Assembly (NCBI RefSeq): GCF_022539315.1
Contig: NC_066329.1
Location: 6,981,072-7,045,071 of the forward strand
DNA: 64,000 bases
Source: Serinus canaria
Lineage: Eukaryota > Chordata > Aves > Passeriformes > Fringillidae
Direction of reading: 5' to 3'
Shown here: in pieces, positions 1 to 12,800 of the stretch
Layout of the letters: every line of letters begins with the position of its first letter
Numbering within the stretch: position 1 is the stretch's first letter
Position numbers and translations under genes: made by a program
The notes under the pieces: generated by a model
The model's database searches: none
The model's input: only the letters and a program-made list of their open reading frames with translations
What the model was told of the DNA's origin: nothing

Positions 1-3000
1 TTAACTTCATGGCTTTCCCCATTGGAGGAGTTACTGTAGCCTTTTTAGAACCCTTTGCTTTTAGACTATATCAGATGTTTTGGGCTTTCTAATCATGGAC
101 CTTTTTTGCTGGTGTCGTGCTGTGTAAGTCCTTTAAATATTGTACTCTAGTGCTTGGAAGTCTTGCCTTCTACTTTATTATTTCAACTAAGTGGAATCCT
201 GTTTGTTGGGCATCACAGTTGTACCTGTCCCCTGCTTTCAGTGTGGTAGACACGTTTAAGGCTTCCAGTTTGCAACCAAGGAACTTCTAATAAGTGGCCT
301 AGCCTTTCCCCTCCCTAAAATCTGCATGCAATTGAAACTGTAGGCAATAAACTAAGTTGTGTGTATGAAATGCTTAGCCAAAAACTGAAGAAAAAATAAG
401 CTTGCAGGCTTCTAGGTCAGTTTCTAAGAATTTCTCAATGTCATGCAGTGAGTTTCCAAAGTATTAAACATCCTGTGATCATTTTCTCTCTCATTGTAGC
501 CTGTCCTCTTTAAATTTCATCTCCAACGTCAGTGTCTTTGAGTACACTGAGTGTGTAATAAAAAGACAGCAAGCACTTCAGGCTGTAAACAGACTATGAA
601 GGTTTATTGCTGTGTTTATATATACTGTATAGGTTCCATATTACTTTGTAGGGTACAAATATTGGTATTCATCCAGAAACCGTCAGTCAGTCTGCTCAGT
701 AAATCATTGTGCCTTTCACTGACTTGTTTTCTTGTCCTCTTGTATTAAGAAGCAGATGCCATTCTATAGAAAGAGAGGAAATGAGAATGGAAACCTCAGT
801 TGTCCAGAGTGCATTCCTTTCTGCATCTGGAGCCTGCCTGAAAAGGGATTTTGTTTATGATGTGACTGGTGCTGAATTAATATATCCATTTATTTGGTCT
901 GACTTTCTTTGTGTTGGTAGTTAGCAAAAGACAGATTCATCAATTTGATGCCTCTTGGGAAAATCCTTTGGATGTAAACTGCAGTTGCTTGCCAAGTGAA
1001 CTTTCTGCCGTGATCAATATTTAAAAGTAGAACTTAGAGTAGTTTGCTTGCTATAAAAAATTGCATCAAGATTGAAGTTATTAATTTATATCGGAAAACA
1101 GCTTGCTGTCAGTATCAGAATAGGACAACACTTTTGAGATGTTGGCCCAAATTCAGGAGTATTTAATTGAATTTAACTTTCTCTATATCTTTTGTTAAGC
1201 AGTGCCTTGCTCTATACCTGAAATAAATTACTCTGAGCTACCTGTTAGGGCGATAAATGCCAGGCCACAGTGTTCTTGGTGTCAGATTTTAATATCAGAT
1301 ACATAACTTTAGTCCTTTTTTTTTTCCTTAACACCAGCCCTGTTAATTCCAAGCAGTGTTATAGCCATTGGACCAAGTGAGACATCTCTCTCCAAGTTCT
1401 TGCTAAGGGTGATTTTTCTTGACAGTTCAGGCATCGCTGTGCTGTATCTCTGTTTATTTCATGGTGAGGTCTTGGAACAGTTTTCCCAACTAAAAGGGGA
1501 TTCCTGTACCTGCAGACACTAATTTCTTTGTCCATCACAAACCAGACAGTTAAACTTTCCTTACTGTTCTCTGCTTTGCATTTCTTACTGAAAGAAAGTG
1601 TCAGTAATAGGCATTAAAAGTTGAAAAGACAAACACCTTGTCATTGAGTGAGTTTACTGGCTAGAAGAAAATAGCCAAGCTAAAACATGTTCTCTGTAAC
1701 ACTTGGGAGAATTTTCCATCCAGGTAGACTCTGGTTTCTAGAGCAACATATTGGTCAATTTTCTTGAGCATCTAATTAAGCAAAGAGCTCACTCTTGTGA
1801 CACACTAACAAATCCATCTGCCTGTAGGATTGCAAGTGGTTCTGTTTTCCCTCTTGGGGCTTGTTTGTGGTAAAGTTTAGTGCAGTGTAACAAGCACTTT
1901 ACTGTAGTCCATTATTGTTGTCAGAGGTAATATGCTGCCTTTACATCCTTCTGAATAGTACTGTGTGCATCTTACAAATAAATTAATGTTTCAAGCTTCA
2001 AAGCTATAATCACAGGCTCTTTTCTGGAGCTGAATTGCATTGTAGGAAATCACTTTAATGGAATGATTTCTCATGTTTTCATTTCTCTCAATATTAAAAT
2101 AAATCTTAATATGTAAATCCTAATACAGTTGAATTATTTCAGCTATAAAAATAGCTGAATAGGCTTTTTGCAATTTATTAGAAGATGAGGGTTACTTAAT
2201 ATTGCTCCTTTTCACTATAATTATGTTTCATAAATGACAAAATAAAGATGTTTTTATTATTATACTTTTGTATACTAGCCTTGTGCTAAATTCAGGGGTC
2301 TGCATTAAACTTGAGATGGGGAATATTCAATCACACAAAAAAGATTTTGCTTATTTTTAGGATTTAGATACTATAAACAAATAGTAACTATGGAGTTTAA
2401 TGTAATAGAAACGATGCAGTTTCATGTTAAGAATTATTAAAGGCAAAGTATAATTGAAGCTTCAGGAGATGAGAAGTGCACTTCAGGCAAACTATTTTTT
2501 AACAGCGGAGATACTCATTTAAATAAAAATCTGTGAAAGGAGGCTGCATCCTGTTAATGGAGCATGTTGAAGTAAGATGACAGAAATTTGGTAAACCAGC
2601 AGAAAGCCTACAGCCCAAAGACTAGAATCAGCTAGAAGAAGAGAAATTATATAATTTTGAAAGGAACAATATTATATTTGCATTGGAAAGATAAAATTGT
2701 ACATACGGTTTGCTTTCCAACAGATGTTATCTTTGTTGGGCAAAATACTAAGCATTTACCTTACAGAAAGGATGCCATTGAAGTGTCAGGTTTTTCTAGT
2801 TTCTCTATGGTTGATTATGATTCTTTTTCTGTAGTTTTTTTAATGTGCAACTTGTACCTTGCAGTCCTCCTTTAAAGCACTGTATTAGGGAAGAGATGAA
2901 TTTGCAGGAAAGTTCAGAAACCTGCAGAAAATGAAAGTACATCTGAATGCCAAACAAAGTAATGAGATGTCATTGGAATTGATTCTCTTGTGTTGTGGCT

Positions 3001-3799
3001 AAAAATTAGAATTAAAATTGTATGGTCTGTCTTCAGTTTCCAGTAGCAAACTTGTCTTCTGCTGTGCAGCTGTAATTGAGATGCAGCTGGCAGGAGGAAC
3101 TGACAGTGATGAAGATAACTGAGGTTTAGGAAAACTGGTTAAGAAAATCTGCAGGTTTTTGAAAGATAGCATTTCATTAAAATTAAATTAAGCAACATAG
3201 CTGGAGAGAAGGGGGAGCGTTCACTGTCTTGCAGTTGAAATAAAGGCAAGTCATGTTGTGGGTACTGATGAGCAGGACTTTGGGAGCTGCCCTGGAGCTG
3301 TGCAGGTCTGTGTGCAGTCACCTGCTGCCCTGAGCCTCCACACAGGGCTTGCCTGGGGTCACCATTGTCTTCTACCTTTACTTGGATCCATTACCTGCTC
3401 CTCAGGTGAGGATGTTCTACCAATGAAAAACACTTTTAAAAAAAGAATTAAAAATAACACTAATAATTTTCTTTAATTAAGCTGTAACTTTGTGCCGAGG
3501 TTGTTTATGTGACCTTAATTCAGTGTCTTCTTTTGTAAGAGTTAGTTTTTGAAAACGGCAGTTGCCTCATTCACTCACCAAGATGGACTTGCTGAGTGTC
3601 TCATGGCAGTGAGAGAGAAGGCTGCTGTCAGATGTCAGTTGAACTTTACACTGAGTGATAAAGGTGAGGTGGGAGATAAAGGATAGTTTCATGCTTGAAA
3701 TGAGTCAATGCTCTGGAAAAAATTAGATTCTGCTCCTGCCTGTACTGTGAAGTTCCAATTTGTAAGTAATAGTGTCTTTTTTCCTCTTGTGTTCTGCAG
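1..3799 (+). other. TANGO2 upstream intron
   Basis: AT-rich, and every open frame is short. I looked for the 56-nt start-codon exon (protein start MCIIFFKFDP in human) and for a miR-185-like stem (that microRNA lies in an early TANGO2 intron in human) and found neither. Both are probably upstream of base 1. Confidence 0.7.
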
Positions 3800-3888
3800 G
3801 CTTATTCTAGCAGCTAATAGGGATGAATTTTACCACAGACCATCCAAATCGGCCGAGTTTTGGGACAGCAGCAATGAGATCCTTAGTG
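3800..3888 (+). CDS. TANGO2: TANGO2 coding exon with NRDE motif (residues 19-49)
   Basis: The acceptor is ttctgcag|g and the donor g|gtatgt. The exon encodes [16 protein letters not shown] and ends in LSG with a split Gly codon. Both ends are split codons: the first base completes Arg19, and the last base begins Gly49. It carries the NRDE signature that names the family. Confidence 0.95.
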
Positions 3889-6800
3889 GTATGTATGTCT
3901 TGCTATTTGGAGTGGGTTATTATATAAGGGAATCATGGCATGGTTTTTTCATTATTAGGGTGGTGGTGTTGCCTTTCTAATAAGAAATTTTCTTCTTCCT
4001 TATACATCTAAGGAAAACATGTTGTGAGTTTGAAACATTTTTTAATTTTAATGTATTTAATAACCTAACTCTTGCTTGTTCCATTAGGTCTGGATATGGA
4101 GGAGGGAAAAGAAGGAGGGACATGGCTGGGAATCAGTAAGAAAGGCAAGATGGCAGCCCTGACAAACTATATGCAGCCAAAGATTGATAAAAATGCAAAA
4201 GGAAGAGGTATGGAGGAGTTGAAATAAAAAAATAAAAAAACAAAAAAAGAAGTGGACAAACAAGCCCTGATGTTCCAGTAAAATAGAGATGATTACAGTA
4301 TTAATTTTCTTAACACAGCTTTATGGACAAAAAGGATGTTTATGTGCTGTAAACAAAAAATTTTAACTGATGAGTTTGAGTACATATGTGAGGAACTTGA
4401 CTCGGATAATGTGTTCTTGATCAAGCAGGCATAAGTAAAACAAGATGCAGTGTCTGGAGCCTGAAGTCACATTCATACCAGCTATGCAGCAGCACCATCT
4501 CCTCTACAAAGTAACTCTAATTAACAGGCAGAAAAATTAGCCAAGCATTGAGCTAGTTTTAGATTACAGTAGACTTCTTAAAGTGCATATTCATATTCCA
4601 ACACCTTTGTCAGGGAATGCAACTTGGATTATGCTGGAGGTGGCCTAAAAGATTGTTATTCCCCACTGATAAATCAGAGGAGGAGAAATAATAGAAAAAC
4701 CCTTTCAAAGAGGATGCTCAAAACAACACATCTGTGGGGTTTTTTAAAGTAAAAGTAGATTTGTGTGTAACTGTCATATGGTACTGGATTTGGAATATAT
4801 TGCAGTGACAAACCATGTTATACAGAGAAACAAATGAACCATGTCATTTGTATTTCATTTTAGGGTCATATATCAGGGAAGTGAAGCAAGACAAGAAAGA
4901 ATTTGTAAGGTGGGAGGAGATGAAAGGTGCATCCAGTCCAGAATAGTTAGTAAATGTGAATTCTTAGAATTTTACCAAGAGCTTTGGACTGAGTTCTTCA
5001 GAGTAAAAGTCATGCTCTTAATGTGAACACGATACAATGGTGTAAGACTTTTAAAGGTTGGTTCATTATTTGGGTTGGTTTTGTGGTTTGGGGTTTCCTT
5101 CCACTGTTACAGCCTGTTGGCAACAGGAATCTTTATCTTTCTGTTTGTTTTACCAGGGCTGTCAGAATAGTGAGCACACACATACAAGCTGCTCTATGTA
5201 CTTCTCTTTCTTAGGTGCTCTTGTAACAAACTTCTTGACTGCAGATCTGGACAGCTACTCTTACTTGAAGAAAGTTTCAGTAGAGGGACATCTTTACAAT
5301 GGATTTAATTTATTAGCAGCTGACTTGAAGTAAGTCTATGAAACATCACAGTTCAAATATCAGAGGGAGAAAGACAATAACAGTGCTGTACATACAAGTC
5401 ATAGCACTAAAGTGTAACAATGCAAAGTCTGTCACAAACTAAAGTTAGAGCTCATGTGTTTTGCTAATCGGCATGCAAGGCCCCAATTTTATTGTAGTCT
5501 TCCTTTCTTTTCTTATTGTTTATCTTTCAAACACTGGAGAGCAATCTTGTGTTCTAACCGTTGCTTCCCACAAAACTTCTTGCAACTCCCTGATAGGCTG
5601 TAGCCAGTCTTTATCCTGGAGGCTCTGGGTTTTGTATTTTGAGAAGACAAAACCTCGGCTCATAATTTCTCAGACACCTTTTTTTTTCCTGAGAGTTGAC
5701 ATGCTGCAGCAGGATTAGAACAGCTGAAAGCTTTCAAGCTATTATTCCTGTCAAAGTGTCTGTGTCATTAATCTTTCCTTAAACATTAAAAATCATCATA
5801 AGACAAATAAACATTAACTTAAAGTTTCTGTAGCTGAGAAAGGATGTTGGATACTTAATTATAATCAGTGTGATTGGCACAATCCTTTCCACTGCTTGTG
5901 CATGCGTCTAAGCACAAGTACATCTGCTACACTGCCTTTGCATTCTGCCTGATGGGGAAGAATGGAAATCCAGGGCTAAGGCATCTCCAGGCCCTGTGTC
6001 AGTTCCCAGCTGGATGCACACTGCATGACTGGGAGCACATCTAAACTGCCAGGAGCACCCTGCTGCTTTGGCACACTTGCTGCAGAAGCATTAATCTTAT
6101 TAGACAACCTGATGGTGCAGGGCCTTCTCCCACTCAGTTTTTCTGCATGCTTCTGGGAATACACTTAAAGCAGAAGGCCAGAATGTTTACTGTTTTCAAT
6201 GGAAATAATTTCTAGCACCTTCTCACTAACTGGCCTTGTATTTACATTTTTCACTTTCTGTATTAGACCACCTTCAGCTGATGGCTCAGACTTTCCAATC
6301 AGTTCTGGGATGATACCATGAGTCTATTTCTGCTTGGTAGGCATGCTTAGAAATAAATATATAGGTTATGTTTCCAGAAATTAAATCCAGAAGATGGCCA
6401 GGCAGTTAGAGGCTTTGATACTTTTTGGTCTTTTTACTGTCTCCATTATAAAGTTCATCATTTCACCAGAGACTTCCCAAAATTTTTCAGTTTCCTAAAT
6501 TAATTTTTACCATGGTCAGAGGATTTGACTGTTTGAGCTTTCCTGCTGTATGTTGCTGCCTGGCTAGATTGCATAAATTGGAAGGCTGTCTTTTACTGAA
6601 AAGGCAACAGAAGAAATAGATGTTTTCAAGCAAACATCATATCCAAGGTGTGACCTAGCAAGCAGTAAATTTGAGTTCTTCTTTTAATGTAGGAAAAAAG
6701 AATAGATATAATGGCTGGTGGAATGATGATGTTCAAGTAGGTTTGATTGATTTTATTAAAGGCAATCATTCCTGTGTTGGGTTTGTTTGTTTATTCCTCC

Positions 6801-9800
6801 ATGCTGGGGTGATAGAGAGTTGTATGCTCAATTGAATAGTCTTTCCATGGTGATATAGGTCATAATTCCTTGTTGAGTATCACTCTGAAAGCTGTGTGTG
6901 TTGATTAACTTCTCTGCTTTGACATGTCCTTAGCCTTGGATACTCTGATGAAATGAAATTCTTGGCAAGCTAATGATGCAGAGCAATTTCAATAATATTT
7001 GTAAACTTGTCATTTTAGGAAATTAGAATTACTCCAAAGAGAAATGTGGTATATGAACGGGAGCTACTTTTCTGTGTAAATAGAAAATGGTATTGTAGTT
7101 GATGCTATTTTGTTGGGCCATGTTGCTGTTCAAAACAAAGATTGAGGACTGTCCTTAATGTGTTCTTCCATTGTGTAACAAATAGTGATTGGCTCTGTTA
7201 GTGTGTGTGAAATGGAGGGGAAACTCAGATTGAAAGTGTAAATGAAGCACTGGTGAAAAGGGATGTACCTGAGCACATGATTCTGCTGAGTGTAAGCAGC
7301 ATATTTAGAGAGATTTACAATGTTTGAATCTTCAGGTACACGTTTCAGAAAAAGAAATTTTATCTTCTCTCAGTATGATTATGATGACAGTATGCTGGAT
7401 GACAGGTGCAGTAATACAAGAAAGGGAGCTGAAAACAACTATTCAGGTTATAAAATCTCATTGTTTATTTCCACAGCTTAGTGTGACTCTTATTTTTAAC
7501 ATGCATGTGTTCTGACACTTTCAGTGTAATAATCTATTTACTCTGTGGCATCTCTTTATATCAATTTAAACACTATTGATTTGTTGTTTTAAGAAAATTA
7601 CTTAGTACTTTTATTTTTCTGATTTTTCAGTTTATCATCTTGGGTGTACCTGCTGAGTATGAGAGTCATGAATATTTATTCAGTTATGCTAAACATACTT
7701 TTATGTTGAATTATAGCATGTGGCAAACAGTGTCTGTTTGGAATCTTCTGCAGCTGCAAAATTGGCTTCCAGGAAGGCAGTGTTGCCACTCCTCTCATTT
7801 TTGCTGTCTGTAGGTCTGATTAGAAAGGAACAAAGTTATCAGAGGCTGGACTGTTCTGTAAATTAAATACCTGCTCAATATTCAAAGGGGTTTTCCTTCT
7901 TTCTCCATTTGTGATAATACCTGAAGGCAGTGAGCTGCTTTTGTTGATGATCTGGACATAATTTCTGTCCTGGGGAAAACCTGTGTTCAGCAAATCTACT
8001 GCTACACCTACTCAGGCTTTCATGGGTACCTCAAACTTGTGTCAGGGCTGTTGTGGCAGCATCTCACTTGTCTTCCTTACTGCCAAATGTGTAATTCAGA
8101 GTACCCTGAAGGACAAATTGGCAGCTTCTTGTCACCCACCCAGCAAGTGTAGTCTCTGACAGGCTGTCAGTTAGAGCCCATATAGTTTATGTGCAATAAG
8201 ATCCCCGTGTAACAGGAGTGAATCACTTTCTCTATGATGAATAGACAAATTGGGCCTTACAAACAAGTCAGCTAGAGGGGATTACAGAAAACTGCCTTTT
8301 GGGTGAACTTCTCTGTTCTCCCCTGTCACAGGCAGTTTTCAATCCCTGCAGGGAAAATCTAGGAAACTGTACCATCACCTGCAGGCTCTCATTCAGCATG
8401 GTTACTGTGACCTGGCTGGGTGGGAAGGATTTGATTGCTCTCCAGAGATTGGATTTAGGTGCCTTTTTAAAGTAAAATAGGGTCAGAGTGCTGGTATGAA
8501 AAGAGCATGGATGGTCAAGTCCCTGTGATTGCTCTGTAAGCCCATTTCCTTTTCTTCTCATGCCCTGTCCCAATTCAGGTCCCAAAACCTTTTGCAGAGT
8601 ATACCAGTCTTGCTTCTTGTGACTCCCTCATGAAAATGAGGTATTTCTGCATAGATCTTTAGTCACTTCCAGTGGTTGGATGAACAGTCCAATGTCAAAA
8701 GAAGGTGCTTCTGAAAAACTTTATTTCTTTCCTCTACTGTCAGCTTGTGCCTGGCCCAAAATATTAGGACAGTGCCAAAGAAATGTTTAGACACTAGCCA
8801 CAAAATCACAGTCTATTTTAAGGCAGACTTTGCATGCTGTGAGTATCCAGCAGAATTCTCTTCACCATTTTATTTGATGGTAGGTGGTACATGTTTGGGT
8901 GGTTTGGTGTTTGCTTGTTTATTTTTAGCTTCAGAACAGAAAGAGTTATCGGATTAGCTCGTGAACATTGAAGAAAAGAAAATGAATCTGTGAACCATAA
9001 TACTTATTAGAAACTACTGTACAGCATTTCAACATTGCTGCCAGTTTCATCTTTTGTCCTTGCACAAAAACTATATGCACAGATTATTCATAAAACAAAC
9101 CAATGTCCTTGTCTGTAGCAGAGTAGAGCTCAGTGCCCAGGGGAGTGATCACTTGCTGATAACCACACTCTGTGTGGCTTTACTGCCTCACTACTTCTTT
9201 CCTTTTTCTTTCATTCTGAGTTTTTGTTGGACATGACTTGGAGCCACCTTGAAGGTGAAGCAGGGCAGGAGTGCAGAAGGACATTGCTTATATTTCATCA
9301 ACATTAAGAAGTGATTGTGGCAAACTCTGCATGGCTTTCATGTTGCTGTGAAGCTTCTATTACTACTGAGATTGTGCTGCCTAGAATATTGCCTAGAACA
9401 CATTATTGCTTAACTTTTTTGACAGAATGATGTATCTAAGAGCATAATTTTAGTTTCTTTCTGCTGTCAGCCATGGCTGGGATTTAAAAATATGTCTGTT
9501 GGGTCCTATTGTCATCACTTTAATTATCCCTTTATTACTTCTGCAGTGAAATTGGTATCTGTACTTGTAAGGCTGGGAGGGAAGAGAATCTTGAGTGCAG
9601 GCCAGGGTTTTGAGGCTATTGCTGCAATCAAGCTTACAGTGATTTTTTTTCATCTTGGCTTCTGCTTTGATGTTCAGTTCTGAGTACCTGTAAACAGTAG
9701 GAAGGGAATAGGCAGAGCCAAATGATAAAAGAAAGAGTAGCTGACTGGCACAGTGAACTAAATTTTGAAAGTATCCCCATTTCAGAAGTCTCTTGGGAGG

Positions 9801-12800
9801 CTTTAATCTTCCTTTGACAGAAGGCAGCAGCAGTTCTGCAGTTGAGGTAAGTGAAAACACTCCTCTGGGGGAGTGTGCATGCCATAAAATACGGATGTCC
9901 TGAATTAGTGACCCTGCAGTTTGTATGTATTCCCCATCTTCTTGATAAACTCCAGGGGATCTTGTTACTGAATTTGTCAGTGACACACATCTTGGAAGAG
10001 ATGCTAGAGGATTATATTCTTTCATGTAAAAAGCTGTTCTAAAGGAAGTCAGTAGTGCCAGCTTACTCACCATGCAGTCTCATCTGTGACAGGCCTTGTC
10101 TTAAAGCTGTGTTCCAGGGCTTGCTTGGGCCATTTGTCCACCTTTCCATCTAACACTGTCTTGTGAGACTTAAGATTATAACAATTGCTCTGATGTCACA
10201 CATCTTCTAGAGCAGGTATTTGAAAAGAGAGTAGTTAATGCACCAGTACAATAGTTGGTGTGATTTCTGATGTCTTAATTTAAGACACCTAAGGTGGGCT
10301 GTTGTCTGTGAAGAGTTCAGGTGGTCAGTAGGTCTTGACATCAGCATAAATAAATTTGAACAAGGATCTTAAGGATGAGAAGAAAAAGATAAGGAAAATA
10401 AATGTCTTTTAAGCTACTAGAGGAAAGTTCAGAAAGATTACATGTTTCTTTTAACAGTTGATAAACTGCGAATTGAGTAACTGATGTTATCATAGCTGAT
10501 GTTATGTCTTATATGATATTTAACAACAGAAACAGTGTACACAATATGCTTGCTGTGATTGCTGTCTTCTGCCTCTGCTGAAAAACTTGATGATCTTTCT
10601 GTGTGGTATCAGCTGCTTGGGTTTGGAAGGAGGAAGAGTAGTGCACAGAGAAAGGCACTTCTATTTTTGCTTTATGTGGGCTTTTTTCGTATTCCTCTTC
10701 TTGACTCCTCTGACTTCTGTAATTAATAAGTTAATATTTCCTTCTTCATTTGGCTGTCTTGCAAAGGACACTGTAGAATGTCTTTCATAATGGCTTTTCA
10801 AGAAGAATATAAACAGCTAAATCAAGACTGTTTTGCTTGTTATTAAGGTTTGAGTAGCGGATGCTAAGTTATGCAGAGCAATTTAAGTTCCAGTACATCA
10901 TTAATGAGATTGCATTTTATATACTCTGATTTGCATCAGCACAGAGATACTCCTTTTTATCTTAGGAAAAAAAAGTGGAGTTGGAAATAGCTTCTCTTCT
11001 GTATTATGCTTTGTGCTACTTAATCCAAATTCAGTCTTAACTGCAAGTTTTGTCTTTTGGGTTTTTTTGTTTGTTTTGGGTTTTTTGTTTAGTTGTTTGG
11101 TTTTTTTTTCCCATTTGGAAACTCTGTCTGCTGTCTAAGGAGCTGGAGCTTGGGAAACAAATTAAAAATTGAACTATGATGAGAGTGTGTTTGTTGGTAA
11201 CTTTGAGCAAGTAAATCACTAGGGGGAAATATAGAATTAGATCTCTGCTGTATTCTGGCAAATTAAAAAAAAAGCCAAACCCCATCAACTGGAAGTGATC
11301 TGAGGAATCACGATTCCATGTCAGCTGAGTGAGGGATGTTGAGAGTGAGCCATCTAATGGCAATCCATTCCCACAGGACACACAAGGCTTATTGATGACT
11401 TACTTTCTCTTTTTTTCCGTTATCAGTTGGTTTGGTGTTTGTGTTGTCAGTATCAGTGTGACTATGTGGGTCCCTGCTGTTTGGATGTGCTGATACCATC
11501 TCTGTCAAATAAGAGTTGTTTGCAATGTTGGAAGCTGTCTCTGATCCTTGGGCAAGACCCTCCCTGTACTCTGTGCACAAGAGAGAGTGCTGCAGCCAGT
11601 GCCTACAACTAGAGAGATTCAGTGACTACAGTGATCTGAAAACAGCCAAGAAATGCACAAAGGACCCAGCTATGCCCTGCAGCATTGCTGGAAGTGGGCC
11701 TGAGATGCCATCTAAAGTGGGCCTTCTGCCATCTAAAGTGGCCCACAGCAGTCAGTAGCTTAGAATGCAGGAAGGATTCAAAAGAAGTGATGGGGAAAAT
11801 GGTACTTGCTGTGATGGACAGTTCCTTTGTTTCCACATGCCCCCTTCTCCCAAGCAACTAAATCTCCAGTTAATCAAAACCAGTTTTTTGTTATTAAGCC
11901 TGGCTACTTCCATGCAGAAGTTATGGGGTTTTACTGAATTTTACTGCAGTTATGTTTAAAAATGATATTGCTACTTCCTGATAATGGTGCAGTGTTTTGA
12001 GAGGAGGAAAGTAATAAAACACATCAATGTCTGGTATCATAGGAGCAACAGTGGGAGAAGCATCTTAATGTGCTCAAAGATTGCATGAAATTAAAGCATA
12101 ATCAAATATAGAAGCTGATGGCTTTTCAAGGAGAAATTTGTATTTATATTTTTCAGTACCACCAAAGGAGATGTAATTTGCTACTATGGAAACAGAGGAG
12201 AACCAGAACCTGTTTTCTTAAATGCTGGTAGGTTTACTTCAGAAAGGTCTGAATATTACTTTTTCTTATGCAGCTGTGTATTGTTCTAGTAATTTAGCTA
12301 CTTAAACATTGTCTTCACTGACTTTTTCTTTGCATTCTTTAAAAGAAAATATTACTAAATGTCCTTGAATTCATATAAGTTTTTGTTAATAACATACAGT
12401 AAAGAATCAATAGTTCATTAAAAGCTTCTGTCCATGTATGTGTATGTACCCACCTGCAGTGCAATTAGTGGAATCCTGCTTATGTAATTAAGGCAGAAGG
12501 ACAGAAGTCTGTCTTGAGAATGGAATTTTCAAAGGGTCTGACCCTAACTCCTGTTACCCAGCAGCTTGAAGGTCACAGTATGACTATGCTCCCCCAGGGA
12601 CAGAGTTGGCTTTAAAAAAAATACAATCTGTCTTATCAGGTGAATTGATTTAAAAATATTTCTAATCTAGTTCTTTGCTAGCTAGCTATAGAGAGCAGTG
12701 CTCCAGAAGTCATCATCAAAAAGGCAGTTTAAATGGAACCAGGAGACATGGAAGGCTCTGAGCAGTGTAACTGGCTGGTAACAGTTGATGGCAGAGCCTT

